Source of the DNA: a virus
Direction: 5' to 3' (one strand)
Virus record (IMG/VR): IMGVR_UViG_3300037111_000040
Span: 57,715 to 121,714 of that record
DNA length: 64,000 nucleotides
A model generated the notes under the pieces. It saw only the letters and a program-made list of their open reading frames with translations, was not told where the DNA came from and searched no databases. Of the stretch, positions 1 through 9,708 are shown piece after piece. The first letter of the stretch is position 1. Every line of letters begins with the position of its first letter. The translations under genes and the position numbers were made by a program.

Positions 1-1
1 A

Positions 2-3000
2 GCGCTGTTCTCGGGCCATGGGCTTGGAGGAGTGGAGTCGCAGGCTACGGTCGTAGTAAGCGTCCCAAATGCTGGCGTATATCCAATCGAGGTCGATTAC
101 GACTTCTGGTACCACTCAGGACGCATTCTTCTCATCAATGTCTCAGCTACCGCTGGTGGAGCGCCGACACTTGTTCCGCCGCTCCCAGCCAGTGTTCGTC
201 AGGAAACACAGTACCGCTATGTCTATCGCTCCTCGACGACTGGGGCATTGTCTAATCCCTCTCCAGAATCCGCGCCAGAGACGGTACCGGTCACGGCGAA
301 CACTGTCACTTCGTACTGGTCCAACGATCCGCAAGTCGATGTGGTGGATTACTATCGCGTCGACTCTACTACGGCAAATTTTACCTATGTGGCGACCGGG
401 CCAAACGACGACTTAGGTGGTGGTGGAACGAACACCCCGATCACCGACTCGCTTACCGATACAGAATTGGGCACCCAGCTTTTGGAGTACGACAACTTTG
501 AACCATTCCCATCGATTGATCTTCCGCAGAAGGGAACTTGCAGCGTCTCAGGTGGAGTGATCACTTGGGTTTCAGGTGGCGCGATAGGAGGTTCGGCAAC
601 TGGATTCAACATCCGTTGGCTCGGAGGAACGGTGATCCTGATTGGTTCACCGACATCTCTCCCGTACATCTTCATCGCGCGTCCAACGTCCACGACGACG
701 ATAGAAATACCCAATGTCCCGGATGGAACGAATCTCGTGTATGAGATTCCGGAACCTATTCTGGCAGCGCAGCCGATGCCTTACATTGCCGGTCCTACCG
801 ACAACATTCCGTTCGCTTGCGGGGTTGGTGATCCGTTACGCCCAGCAACCTACTACTGGTCGAAAGGCAACAATCTTGATTCGGCTCCTGACACTAACCA
901 GCAGGACATCACCGATCCATCGGAGACTCTCATCAACCTCGTGATGACGACTGGAAAAGTGCTCTTGGGTTCGATCAAGAGGTTCTGGAACATCGTTCCC
1001 AACTTCTTCAATGCACTCGCCACGGCCACTGGCACTTCAGGATCGACTTGGAGCACACGCCTCACGCCGATTGATCGTGGTCTGTTCATGCCGCGTTGTG
1101 TGGCCGTTTCAGGTGGAGGAAACGTGTTCTTCCGCGTCGATGACGGAGTCCACGTGTCGGTTGCTGGCTTGTCATCGAAGTCGATCACAGATGAGACTCT
1201 CTATCCTCTCTTCTCGCATGAAGGTTCTATCCCAACTCCAGTCACAAGAAATGGCGTGATCATCTATCCTCCGGACGACACCCATCCACAATTCCAGCAA
1301 TTCACCTACCAGAATGGGTATCTCTACTACGACTACGGCTACAACTTCAGCGGAACGATAGTTACGAATGTCAGCTTTGTTCCAGAGAATGCCGCGAGCG
1401 CTGGGAGCGGCATAGCGTGGTTGAACCCACCGGGCGCTCTGCTGTCTGGAACGCCAGTATCCGCTACGATCACGAGTTGGTCGGTAAGCGGCGGCGTAAT
1501 GACATTCATATCCGATAACGATTTTGTGGCTGGAGAAGCGGTTAATTTTGCGGACATGGTGGCTGGTTCATTTCTTAACGGAATTCCGCTGGTTGTAATA
1601 TCTTCTGGTTTGAGTTCAACGCAGTTTTCGGCGGTCTTCCCCTATCCAGACACGGGAGCGACGGCTGATTCCGGAAACGCCACTCCAGCCATCCCTAACT
1701 ATGCGTCTCTTTCGATTCCGAATCCTCCGTTTACTCCTGACGCTGGAGAATATGTAGCTTATTCTCTTCCAACCGCTGCACTACCTCCAAACAGCGGATT
1801 CACTACGTTCGCCGGAGCAAAGGCTGGAATCGCGTCGGCAAGCTGGATTGCAGGCGGAGCCTGTGGCACGGCTAATACCGGAACTCCAGACACTCCATTC
1901 CTCACCGACGTGGACTGTGGATGGAGCGGTTTCACGGTTCCCACTCTCCCCGTGGGTGCTGTCATCACCAGAATCTATCCTGTGGCAGTCATGGCGAATT
2001 TTGAAACAGCCAGCGGTTTTTATTTTGTTCTATCGGGTGGTGTTGGTGTCACAGAGGTGTGGAGCGAGTATGTTACAGCGGACGGCCAATATAGTGCTCC
2101 CTCACCAGCAGATTCATTGGGAAGTTTGGCTGCCGATATCACTGGAGCTTACCTCAATCTAAACCTCACGGCTCGAACTGGACCATGGCCGGGTCGAGTT
2201 GATGTCTCTTCCGTCGCACTTGCCGTCTACTACACGGTTTCAAGCGGTGCTCTGCCATCGAATCAATCACAGACCTTAGAACTCACAGGAACCGGGTTGT
2301 CGATTCCTCCGGGGGCTGTGGTAACTGGTATCGAGATCGATTTCGAAAGCGGATTGGTTTTCGGTGGCGCAAGCGACGAGACCATTCAACTGACAGTAAG
2401 TGGAACTCCAGTCGGAAATGTTAAGGCAATCAATCCGGGATCGTGGCCTTTGCCGTACACCCTCGGCGGAAACGGCGATCTATGGGGACAGGGAGGAATG
2501 TCGGGCACACAGGCCAACAACTTGGGAGCGAACTTCGCTTCAGGTCTGAATCTAGGATCACAGTTGAATCTTAATGAAGTGTCTCTGACTGTTTTCTACG
2601 AGGCTTCCGTTGAGGAAACAGGGAACGCTACCTTGGTATTTGACACCGCCGCTGAGGGATGGATTCTGGATAAATACATCGGCCCAATTCCAACTATACA
2701 CGCGGCAGACGAAGGTGAAAGCCAGCAGGGAATCCTTGTCGGTTGCTCGGACGGCACAGTACGCCTCATGTCTTCCTCCGGAACCGAAACCGTAACTGGA
2801 ACGGTTCTCACCCCCGCTTTCGGCGGCGTCGGATGGCAGAATATGTACGAAGCGACGGTCGAGTACACTTCAAATCAGGCGGTGACACTGACGTTCATCG
2901 TTGCCGATGAAGGCAACGGAAGTTATGGACCTCCGCCAATCACACTCCCGGCGACGACGGAGGAACCTACGAAGTACACCTTCAAGGTTGGTGCGAACAA

Positions 3001-3157
3001 GTACAAGCTCCTGCAGATGCAGTTCCAGTCCACGGACCCCGCTTTGGCGGTGTACCTTGACGGCTGTATCTTGAACGTCCATGACTGGGGCTCCTCGGCA
3101 CCATACCGCCCGGTTAATCCGTTCACACCTTCCGGAGGCACAGGGGGTCAAGCATGA
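2..3157 (+). CDS. Large tail/virion structural protein (left end cut off)
   Basis: The reading frame is open to the left edge of the window, so the true start lies outside it; the first in-frame start codon here is GTG at 32, giving 1041 residues. The protein is rich in Gly, Ser, Thr and Asn, has almost no charged clusters and is largely predicted beta. A segment around residues 270-330 (YYWSKGNN followed by SIKRFWN) resembles the tail hub or tail tubular proteins of podoviruses. It is followed by fibre genes in a tight operon, overlapping the next gene by ATGA. A virion role is well supported; the exact tail component is inference. Confidence 0.7.
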   Translation, partial: ALFSGHGLGGVESQATVVVSVPNAGVYPIEVDYDFWYHSGRILLINVSATAGGAPTLVPPLPASVRQETQYRYVYRSSTTGALSNPSPESAPETVPVTANTVTSYWSNDPQVDVVDYYRVDSTTANFTYVATGPNDDLGGGGTNTPITDSLTDTELGTQLLEYDNFEPFPSIDLPQKGTCSVSGGVITWVSGGAIGGSATGFNIRWLGGTVILIGSPTSLPYIFIARPTSTTTIEIPNVPDGTNLVYEIPEPILAAQPMPYIAGPTDNIPFACGVGDPLRPATYYWSKGNNLDSAPDTNQQDITDPSETLINLVMTTGKVLLGSIKRFWNIVPNFFNALATATGTSGSTWSTRLTPIDRGLFMPRCVAVSGGGNVFFRVDDGVHVSVAGLSSKSITDETLYPLFSHEGSIPTPVTRNGVIIYPPDDTHPQFQQFTYQNGYLYYDYGYNFSGTIVTNVSFVPENAASAGSGIAWLNPPGALLSGTPVSATITSWSVSGGVMTFISDNDFVAGEAVNFADMVAGSFLNGIPLVVISSGLSSTQFSAVFPYPDTGATADSGNATPAIPNYASLSIPNPPFTPDAGEYVAYSLPTAALPPNSGFTTFAGAKAGIASASWIAGGACGTANTGTPDTPFLTDVDCGWSGFTVPTLPVGAVITRIYPVAVMANFETASGFYFVLSGGVGVTEVWSEYVTADGQYSAPSPADSLGSLAADITGAYLNLNLTARTGPWPGRVDVSSVALAVYYTVSSGALPSNQSQTLELTGTGLSIPPGAVVTGIEIDFESGLVFGGASDETIQLTVSGTPVGNVKAINPGSWPLPYTLGGNGDLWGQGGMSGTQANNLGANFASGLNLGSQLNLNEVSLTVFYEASVEETGNATLVFDTAAEGWILDKYIGPIPTIHAADEGESQQGILVGCSDGTVRLMSSSGTETVTGTVLTPAFGGVGWQNMYEATVEYTSNQAVTLTFIVADEGNGSYGPPPITLPATTEEPTKYTFKVGANKYKLLQMQFQSTDPALAVYLDGCILNVHDWGSSAPYRPVNPFTPSGGTGGQA

Positions 3158-3315
3158 AATTCGGAAGCATAACATCTCGACGCTGTCGTAGGTGCGGAGC
3201 CGTTAGCAATGCACAGTTGCCTGATACTGATACCCATCGCAACCTAAACACGCATCGGCTGTGTGACAAATGCACGAAGTGGCAAAAAGTAAATCAGAAG
3301 AGGGCTGTTAAATGA
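3154..3315 (+). CDS. Small zinc-ribbon protein, 53 aa
   Basis: A 53-residue frame starts at the ATG that overlaps the previous stop and ends in an ATGA overlap with the next gene, so it fits the operon exactly. It carries two CxxC pairs (CRRC near residue 11 and CDKC near residue 37), the spacing of a single zinc ribbon, in a basic background. No catalytic motif is visible. Function unknown; small zinc-ribbon proteins of this kind are common between phage virion genes. Confidence 0.65.
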   Translation: MKFGSITSRRCRRCGAVSNAQLPDTDTHRNLNTHRLCDKCTKWQKVNQKRAVK

Positions 3316-4628
3316 GCACAAACCCAGTCTCAATGCGATTGCCAATCGGAATCGAGGGAAAAGCCGAGCCCGAAGTTGTGGAGACTATTCAATACCACGA
3401 CGACGCGATTACCGACCTGCAACAGGCGATTCCGAAACTAAAATCTCAGATCGATTCTTTGGTGACTACTGTCGGGGCGGTGACTGCGTCATCTTCTTCG
3501 TCGAGTGGCTCCTCACAGAGCATCACGAACATCATAAACAACATTGGGTTCGTCAACCCGCAACAGGGAGTGACCATCTATGCGACGCAGCCTAGCGATG
3601 AGGGTGCGCTGATCATTCTGAGTGACGCATCGCCTATCGCGGTGACCCTCACATCTGCCGGATCGATTCCCGGAATCACTCTTCCGTGGTACACATTCTT
3701 CCTCAATTTAGGATCGGGAACCGCCACTTTGACTCCAGCTACAGGGACGATCAGCTATCCCGGAAACCTTGGCGCGGCCTCCATGCCGGTGATCGCCGAA
3801 GCTATGGCGCTGGTCTACTTCGACGGGACAAATTTCTGGGCAGCTACCGTAATCGCAGGTGTGAGCGGATCAGGAACGACCGGCTACATCCCTGTCTTTA
3901 CAGGACCGACTGCCTTAGGAGACAGTCATCTTGACGATGGCGTAACGACTACTGGCATCATAACATCAAGTGAACCTTTAACTTGTAGCGATACTTCAAC
4001 TACACCATCTTACTTTGCCGGTGTCTTATCTGGTGGTAGTGGTGCTGTCTTCGGCGCGACAGGTCAATCAGCTACTGACTTGTATAACGACCTTGTTGGT
4101 AACTTTGGCAACATTGTGCCGATTCTTGCTGTTGCGGAAGGTACCTCGTACTTCGGGTCGTTGTCAACAGCACCTGGTGTTTCACCTACTATACTTTGGT
4201 CAGGAGCTTTCCTCGGTGTCAGTTGTGATGGCACTACTGCTGGTTCTAATGGATTCCTTTCATTCTTTGATAACAACTTCGCTGAGACGCCCTTTTACAT
4301 TGGCGGCACGAATCAGATCTACGTTCAACCGGCTAATAATACTGACTACCCATCTGCTCATGGCTATGTTGGTATTAACAACCCCTCTCCGGCTGTCCAG
4401 TTAGATGTAATTGGAGACATAGGCATAAGTGGTAACATAGCTATTCCTGCTAAGGTCACAGGTTATCACGGAACGGGTGCCGGTGATGTTGATGTGCAGA
4501 TGAGCGATGGGACAGGTTCTGCCGGAAACATGGCTATTTTTGACGCAGGCGGTGGTCTCACAGATGGCGGACCACCGGCAGGCGGCGGTGTTGGTTTCGC
4601 TCAGATATTTTTGTTGATGGGTGCATAA
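3312..4628 (+). CDS. Putative tail fibre / appendage protein
   Basis: 438 residues. The N-terminal 60 residues are charged and coiled-coil-like and contain a Ser-rich linker (residues 58-68), as in trimeric fibre attachment domains. The rest is Gly/Thr/Ser-rich beta sequence with typical fibre phrases such as GTTGYIPVFTG and VGINNPSPAVQLDV, the latter often seen in S74-type fibre shafts. It is sandwiched between virion genes. No chaperone domain is present in this gene; that domain is two genes downstream, so these proteins may assemble into one appendage. Confidence 0.6.
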   Translation: MSTNPVSMRLPIGIEGKAEPEVVETIQYHDDAITDLQQAIPKLKSQIDSLVTTVGAVTASSSSSSGSSQSITNIINNIGFVNPQQGVTIYATQPSDEGALIILSDASPIAVTLTSAGSIPGITLPWYTFFLNLGSGTATLTPATGTISYPGNLGAASMPVIAEAMALVYFDGTNFWAATVIAGVSGSGTTGYIPVFTGPTALGDSHLDDGVTTTGIITSSEPLTCSDTSTTPSYFAGVLSGGSGAVFGATGQSATDLYNDLVGNFGNIVPILAVAEGTSYFGSLSTAPGVSPTILWSGAFLGVSCDGTTAGSNGFLSFFDNNFAETPFYIGGTNQIYVQPANNTDYPSAHGYVGINNPSPAVQLDVIGDIGISGNIAIPAKVTGYHGTGAGDVDVQMSDGTGSAGNMAIFDAGGGLTDGGPPAGGGVGFAQIFLLMGA

Positions 4629-4955
4629 ATGCCGACTACGATCAGAGTTCTCGCACAAGCATATCCCACGGCCACGGTCGAGACGACTCTCTATACCTGT
4701 GCGACGACATCAGCGGTCATCTCCACGCTTACCATCTGCAACAACAGTGCCACCGCAGACGCGATCACTATGAGAATATGCGTCGGGGGGGCTGGCGATT
4801 CGAACGAGCAATTGATTCTTAGTGGAACGACTGTTGGAGGAAATGGAGTGCTTGCTCTGACAGTCGGCATCACCATGGAGAACACGGACGTAATAAAAGT
4901 CACTTCCGCAAATGGAACAAGTGCATTCAATTTGTTCGGTCAGGAAAACTCATGA
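4629..4955 (+). CDS. Small virion-associated beta protein, 108 aa
   Basis: 108 residues, low in charge and rich in Thr, Ala and Val, with no signal peptide or membrane segment. It starts directly after the fibre stop codon and overlaps the collagen-like fibre gene by ATGA. Composition and position suggest a small structural or decoration protein of the tail appendage. I do not recognise a defined family. Confidence 0.5.
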   Translation: MPTTIRVLAQAYPTATVETTLYTCATTSAVISTLTICNNSATADAITMRICVGGAGDSNEQLILSGTTVGGNGVLALTVGITMENTDVIKVTSANGTSAFNLFGQENS

Positions 4956-5731
4956 GCATCGAATCTTATCCTCCCGGATTTCAGGGTCCCCAAGGCGCAA
5001 CCGGCAGTCAGGGAAATGCTGGCGTACAGGGAAACACAGGCACTCAAGGTGCTACGGGAACACAGGGTCCGACAGGTTCGCAAGGCACCACCGGCACTAC
5101 TGGTACTCAAGGAACTCAGGGAGTACAGGGAACCCAAGGTGTTCAAGGAACGGTTGGAACTGGCACTCAAGGCACGACTGGCACGCAAGGAGATACTGGA
5201 GGAACTGGTTTACAAGGCACACAAGGAGCACAGGGGAGACAGGGAGCACAAGTACAGGGTGCAACCGGAGGGACTGGGCCTCAAGGAACTCAAGGACTTC
5301 AGGGGCCAGCACAAGGGTTGCAAGGTGCAACTGGTGGTACTGGACCTCAAGGAGCCACTGGTGCTCAGGGAGCACAAGGCAGACAGGGTGCCACTTCGGA
5401 TATACGGTTGAAAAAAGATATTCGACCCTATCCCGGTGGCGTGCAGACAGTATTAGGAATTAAGCCTTGTATCTTCAAATACAATGGCCTGTACGATACC
5501 GCAGACGATGGCATTGACAAGGTTGGTATCATTGCTAACGAGTTGCAGGGCGTCATACCACAAGCAGTCTATGGGGTCAAGGGTAAGCTTCACCCTGAAG
5601 ATGAGGAAACTTCCGACATTCTGCATTACGATTTGACGCCTTTAGTGATGGCAAACACGAACGCCATAAAAGAAGTCGTTGCGACAGTGGATGATCTGCT
5701 TCTCAGAGTCAAAAAGTTAGAAGGCGAATGA
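4952..5731 (+). CDS. Collagen-like tail fibre with C-terminal S74 intramolecular chaperone
   Basis: 259 residues. Residues 8-148 are almost pure Gly-X-Y repeats ([10 protein letters not shown] type), expected to form a collagen-like triple helix. From residue 150 ([15 protein letters not shown]) the sequence matches the Peptidase_S74 chaperone domain, with the SDxRLKxD start, the IKPCIFKYN strand and [15 protein letters not shown]. Known S74 domains trimerise the fibre and then cleave themselves off at the Ser of SD. This is the most confident fibre call in the window and a likely receptor-binding component. Confidence 0.85.
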   Translation: MSIESYPPGFQGPQGATGSQGNAGVQGNTGTQGATGTQGPTGSQGTTGTTGTQGTQGVQGTQGVQGTVGTGTQGTTGTQGDTGGTGLQGTQGAQGRQGAQVQGATGGTGPQGTQGLQGPAQGLQGATGGTGPQGATGAQGAQGRQGATSDIRLKKDIRPYPGGVQTVLGIKPCIFKYNGLYDTADDGIDKVGIIANELQGVIPQAVYGVKGKLHPEDEETSDILHYDLTPLVMANTNAIKEVVATVDDLLLRVKKLEGE

Positions 5732-5771
5732 CCATGCTGTGCTGCTCAGCGGTCAGAAAGTTAGAAGGCGA
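5713..5771. repeat. 15-bp direct repeat at a cassette boundary
   Basis: The sequence AAAGTTAGAAGGCGA occurs at 5713-5727, inside the last codons of the S74 fibre, and again at 5757-5771, immediately before and touching the start codon of the next gene. The two copies are 44 bp apart. A partial copy of the fibre 3' end before the next start is what insertion or slippage at a cassette boundary would leave. Confidence 0.6.
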
Positions 5772-7597
5772 TGTCTAATAGGAACTTCGTCCGCTCGGTG
5801 TTGGCAGAGGGCGGCGAAATCAAGCAACTAATGATTGCTTCCACAGACTCCGGTGGTCTCGGACTGTGTAATCCATCTGTGTTTGTTGACCGCGACGAAC
5901 TCTGGATGATTCTGCGAAACGTCAACTATACACTCTACCATGCGGAGAACGGGCAAACGTTCAACAATCGCTTCGGTCCTCTCGCCTATCTCAATCCCGA
6001 AAACGACCTGCATTTACGGACAACGAATTTCCTTTGCAAACTCGCTCCAAGCCTCGAAATCGAACGCTATTGGAAGATTGACACAAGCATGCTCGATAAA
6101 GAGCCGCTATGGGAGTTTGTCGGGCTTGAGGACGCACGCCTCGTTCGGTGGGATGGACATCTCTATGCCATTGGGTGTCGGCGAGACACCACAACCAACG
6201 GGCAAAGCAGAATGGAATTTTCAGAACTGGAAGTGACAGATAAATCTGTAAAAGAAATTGGTCGCTACCGCATTGAGCACCCCACAAATCCTGAATGGTA
6301 TTGCGAAAAGAACTGGATGCCTGTGCTCGATATGCCGTACCACTTCATCCAGTGGACAAATCCTGCCGTGCTGGTCAAGGCTGACCTAACGACGCTGAAA
6401 TCGTGTCGCGTGCGGGAAGTGGATGAAGCCGATAAAATTGAAGGGATGCCATTTCTTCGTGGTAATTCCCAAGTCATTCATTGGAAGGATTACTACGTCT
6501 GCGTAGTTCACGACTGCGACCTTTTCAAGAACAACATCGGGCAGAAAGACGCCACGTATATGCACCGATTTGTGGTCTATGACCAGAACTGGAAAATCGT
6601 AAGAATCGGTGAACCATTTTCGTTCTTGGATGGGGAGATAGAATTTTGCTGCGGACTGACGGAGTGGCAAAACGACCTGCTGATAACTTTCGGGTTCCAA
6701 GATAACTGCGCTTTCATTCTTCGGGTGCCGGAACGGGCGATTCCCAAGGTGCTGGGTCTGAATGAAACCTCACAGCAGCCAAGAGTTAAAAATAAGTGGC
6801 ACACAACTTCCTACCCGACACTTGAAATAACAACCGCCATTCCAAAGAATGGATGCCCACCGCATTGCGCGTTCTGCCCACAAGATAAACTAGTCGCGGT
6901 ATACAACGGGGAACGCATTCTGTCTTTGCCGGATTATGTAAAGCTTATCGACAAGGTGCCGCCAGAAATACAGATTACCTTCGCTGGTTGCGCAGAGCCT
7001 TTTCTAAACCCCAATTGCGCGGCGATGATATGCCATGCCCACGCTACGGGGCACAAGGTTTCCCTGTTCACAACTGGGATGGGGATGAGCCTCGCCGACT
7101 TCGAGCAGATTAAGGGGATACCGTTCACAGGAGTGCAGGGCGGGTTCGTCCTTCACCTTCCCGACGTAGAGGGTTACTTTTCCCATCATTCAGACAAATA
7201 CACGCAACTGTTAACGGCGATTAAGCGTGAATCACGTCATATCGAGAATTTCCGCTCCATGACGATGGGGACACTATCACCGGCTTTGCGAGGGCTGTTC
7301 CCTGAAACAATCAGACCTGCTATGTACAATCGGGCGGGTAATGTGAAGAAAACTGAGTTCATTCAGATTAGTCTCAACACAACGGAAATGAGAAATAGCG
7401 ATACAACTTGTGGTTGTCCAGAGCGGCTGTATCATAGTGTTCTGTTGCCAAACGGCGATGTCTCACTCTGCTGCATGGATTACGGTTTGGAGCACATACT
7501 AGGCAATTTGTACAAGCATTCCTTTGAAGAAATCGTTCCCAAGGATGGCACGCCATTCGTATTGTGCAAGACCTGTGAAAACGGAGTTCCAGCATGA
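5771..7597 (+). CDS. GH130-like beta-propeller fused to radical SAM/SPASM enzyme
   Basis: 608 residues in two modules. Residues 1-335 resemble GH130-type five-blade propellers (mannoside phosphorylase family), with VGLEDARLVRW resembling the family EDPR signature, repeated W/F-D-G-H turns, and a GEIEFCCGL segment near residue 290. Residues 350-608 are a radical SAM domain with Cys362, Cys366 and Cys369 in the CxxxCxxC cluster motif, then a C-terminal SPASM-like region with CGCPERL, LPNGDVSLCCMDYG and a final CKTC. The expected chemistry is radical modification of a peptide or sugar, with the propeller recognising a glycan. It overlaps the methyltransferase gene by 4 bp. Substrate unknown. Confidence 0.7.
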   Translation: MSNRNFVRSVLAEGGEIKQLMIASTDSGGLGLCNPSVFVDRDELWMILRNVNYTLYHAENGQTFNNRFGPLAYLNPENDLHLRTTNFLCKLAPSLEIERYWKIDTSMLDKEPLWEFVGLEDARLVRWDGHLYAIGCRRDTTTNGQSRMEFSELEVTDKSVKEIGRYRIEHPTNPEWYCEKNWMPVLDMPYHFIQWTNPAVLVKADLTTLKSCRVREVDEADKIEGMPFLRGNSQVIHWKDYYVCVVHDCDLFKNNIGQKDATYMHRFVVYDQNWKIVRIGEPFSFLDGEIEFCCGLTEWQNDLLITFGFQDNCAFILRVPERAIPKVLGLNETSQQPRVKNKWHTTSYPTLEITTAIPKNGCPPHCAFCPQDKLVAVYNGERILSLPDYVKLIDKVPPEIQITFAGCAEPFLNPNCAAMICHAHATGHKVSLFTTGMGMSLADFEQIKGIPFTGVQGGFVLHLPDVEGYFSHHSDKYTQLLTAIKRESRHIENFRSMTMGTLSPALRGLFPETIRPAMYNRAGNVKKTEFIQISLNTTEMRNSDTTCGCPERLYHSVLLPNGDVSLCCMDYGLEHILGNLYKHSFEEIVPKDGTPFVLCKTCENGVPA

Positions 7598-8802
7598 GCG
7601 AACTGCTGAATTACGTCAGTGACCCCGAGAACGCGGAGTATAACTTTTCGCTGGGGAACTGGTATGAAAACCAAGGTCACACCGCCGCAGCAGCCGGGTT
7701 CTACATCAGGACAACTGAATACTCAACGAACGCCTTGCTCATCTACGAGGCGCTTTTGCGACTTGCCAACTGTTTTACACGGCAGGGCTGTCGGGTCTAC
7801 ACGACCAAAGGCATTTTGCTCAGGGCCATCTCTCTGATGCCCGACCGGCCAGAAGCCTATTTTCTTCTGAGCCGCTTGTACGAGGTCAACAAGGATTGGC
7901 AGGAATCCTACACCTTCTCGATTATGGGTCAGAAGCTGCATGAAGACCACCCAAAGTTACGCACGAACGTGGACTATCCGGGGCGATACGCCTTGGTGTT
8001 TGAACAAGCTGTATCTGCATGGTGGATTGGTCTGTTCGATGAATCCCTTCATCTCCTTAGACAATTGAAGAAGAATCCCACGATGTTGCCAGTACACATT
8101 ATGGCCGTACAGAATAATCTACAGAGGCTCGACGGCACGTTGTGGACTGACCCACTAATCTACTATGGCTCGATGTACGAGCAACTGCGGGTCAAATTCC
8201 CCGGTTCACGATTCATCGAACGCAACTATTCGCAGATGTACCAAGATATGTTCGTGTTGACGATGCTCAACGGGAAGCGCGATGGTACGTTTTTTGAACT
8301 CGGATGCGGAGACCCCACCTTCACGAACAATACGAAACTGCTTGAGGAGTGGGGATGGAGCGGTGTGTCCATCGACATAAAACCGTCAATAACAGCGAAG
8401 TACGCCAAGGAACGAAAAAGCACCGTCATCACTGGTGATGCCGTAAAATTGGACTACGATGCGCTAATCACAAAAGACTACGACTATCTGCAAATCGACA
8501 CCGACCCGAACTCCTTCAACGTATTGTTGCAGCTACCGTTTGAAACTCGAAAATTCGCTGTGATTACATTTGAACACGACGACTACCTCTCTCCTGACCC
8601 CACTGTCAAGGAGCGTAGTAGACGGTATCTTGAATCACATGGCTACCTTCTAGTCGTTGGTGATATTGCACCGAGGAAATACGATAGCATGGAAGACTGG
8701 TGGATTCACCCCGATCTGGTCGATCCAAAGATCGTGGATCGAATGCGCGACAACGGTACCGGCGTTAAAAGAGCGGACGAGTACATGCTCATGCACGCGT
8801 AA
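7594..8802 (+). CDS. TPR-like / FkbM-type methyltransferase fusion
   Basis: 402 residues. Residues 1-200 are alpha-helical repeats (LGNWYENQG, AYFLLSRLYEVNKDW) resembling TPR units. Residues 215-402 resemble FkbM-type class I methyltransferases: QMYQDMFVL, the SAM-binding turn FFELGCGDP near residue 231, GWSGVSIDI, and the acidic DYLQIDTD after strand 4. Known FkbM enzymes methylate sugar or peptide hydroxyls. It is translationally coupled (ATGA) to the radical SAM fusion, so both probably act on the same substrate, plausibly a virion or host glycan. Confidence 0.7.
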   Translation: MSELLNYVSDPENAEYNFSLGNWYENQGHTAAAAGFYIRTTEYSTNALLIYEALLRLANCFTRQGCRVYTTKGILLRAISLMPDRPEAYFLLSRLYEVNKDWQESYTFSIMGQKLHEDHPKLRTNVDYPGRYALVFEQAVSAWWIGLFDESLHLLRQLKKNPTMLPVHIMAVQNNLQRLDGTLWTDPLIYYGSMYEQLRVKFPGSRFIERNYSQMYQDMFVLTMLNGKRDGTFFELGCGDPTFTNNTKLLEEWGWSGVSIDIKPSITAKYAKERKSTVITGDAVKLDYDALITKDYDYLQIDTDPNSFNVLLQLPFETRKFAVITFEHDDYLSPDPTVKERSRRYLESHGYLLVVGDIAPRKYDSMEDWWIHPDLVDPKIVDRMRDNGTGVKRADEYMLMHA

Positions 8803-8899
8803 GGATTTTTAGGGCGTTTATCTTGTAATCGGTGTAGAATGGCGATGTGTTGAGCGGCGGTCCGGGAGCCGGTGCTCGCCTCGCGTTTGGAGGTGTGCC

Positions 8900-9409
8900 A
8901 TGGGCTTCTGGGAATCGGTTTTCGGCGGTCAAAATCTAGGTCTCAACGCGGCCATCGGCCAAACCAGCCAAGCCGCTGGCGAAGCTACCCAGCGAGGCGA
9001 GAAGAACACAGCCGCTGCATCCGATTGGTGGAACTCCATCGTGAGCGGCGATGCCACGAAGACGGCGCAGGCAATCGCTCCCGAAAGAAGCGCCGCCGAA
9101 AAATCCACACAACAAGACATCAAGAGTGCTACCGAACTGGGCACACGCTCGGGAGGTACAGCCGCGTCCAACGCCGCGACGAAGGACAAGCTCCACGAGT
9201 ATATGACGAACCTCATCGGCAGTCTCACAGGAAGCTCTGTGAGTGGTCTTGCGACAACTGGCGGTGATCTCTTGAAGACTGGCATGACCGGCATCGGGCA
9301 GGAGGCCGAACTGTCCCAGCAACGGTATGAGAACTGGAACAACAGTATCCTTGGCCGCGCTACCACGACTGGTGCAGCGGCTGGGGAAGCATTTGCACTT
9401 GGCGGGTAG
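8900..9409 (+). CDS. Small internal virion / ejection protein candidate
   Basis: 169 residues starting MGFWESVFGG. The protein is Ala/Gly/Ser/Thr-rich and helical, without charge clusters, like small ejection proteins that precede the large internal virion proteins of podoviruses. A 97-bp gap with a TAGAAT hexamer at 8835-8840 precedes it, and a GGAGG ribosome site lies at 8889-8893. Family not recognised; the role rests on position and composition. Confidence 0.5.
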   Translation: MGFWESVFGGQNLGLNAAIGQTSQAAGEATQRGEKNTAAASDWWNSIVSGDATKTAQAIAPERSAAEKSTQQDIKSATELGTRSGGTAASNAATKDKLHEYMTNLIGSLTGSSVSGLATTGGDLLKTGMTGIGQEAELSQQRYENWNNSILGRATTTGAAAGEAFALGG

Positions 9410-9437
9410 CGTCACAAATCACAAGGAGACGACAAAA

Positions 9438-9704
9438 ATGGCGAACGACGAAGCGTGGCAAGCTGGAATGGATATTGCCTCAAAGCACAAGGACAAAAAG
9501 AACAATAAAGGCAAATTTCTCGTCCAAGCGAGCGCCGACAAAATGGCGAGCCCGAAGTCCTTCAAGAAGGGCGGAAAAGTGAAGAAATCGGGGTACGCTC
9601 GCGTCCACAAGGACGAGGTGGTTCTCACCGCTGGGCAGGCCAAAGGTCGCCGTAAGGGCGGCAAGAAGAAGGCCGCGCGGAAGAGAGTCGCGAGGAAGGC
9701 ATAG
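9438..9704 (+). CDS. Small basic virion protein, 88 aa
   Basis: Start ATG 9438 is chosen because AAGGAGA at 9423-9429 lies just upstream, whereas a longer frame would overlap the previous gene. 88 residues, about 30 percent Lys/Arg, with KKGGKVKKSGYARVHKDEV in the middle, a phrase that recurs in small phage structural proteins, and a Lys/Arg tail. Its start MANDEAWQAG resembles MANESAWQEG of the next gene, suggesting a shared N-terminal targeting segment. Probably packaged with or bound to DNA; inferred. Confidence 0.55.
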   Translation: MANDEAWQAGMDIASKHKDKKNNKGKFLVQASADKMASPKSFKKGGKVKKSGYARVHKDEVVLTAGQAKGRRKGGKKKAARKRVARKA

Positions 9705-9708
9705 CCAG

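Noticed and set aside
4912-5463. Alternative frames across the collagen-like fibre
   Set aside because: The Gly-X-Y repeat keeps all frames open; only the frame at 4952 has the S74 domain and correct overlaps.
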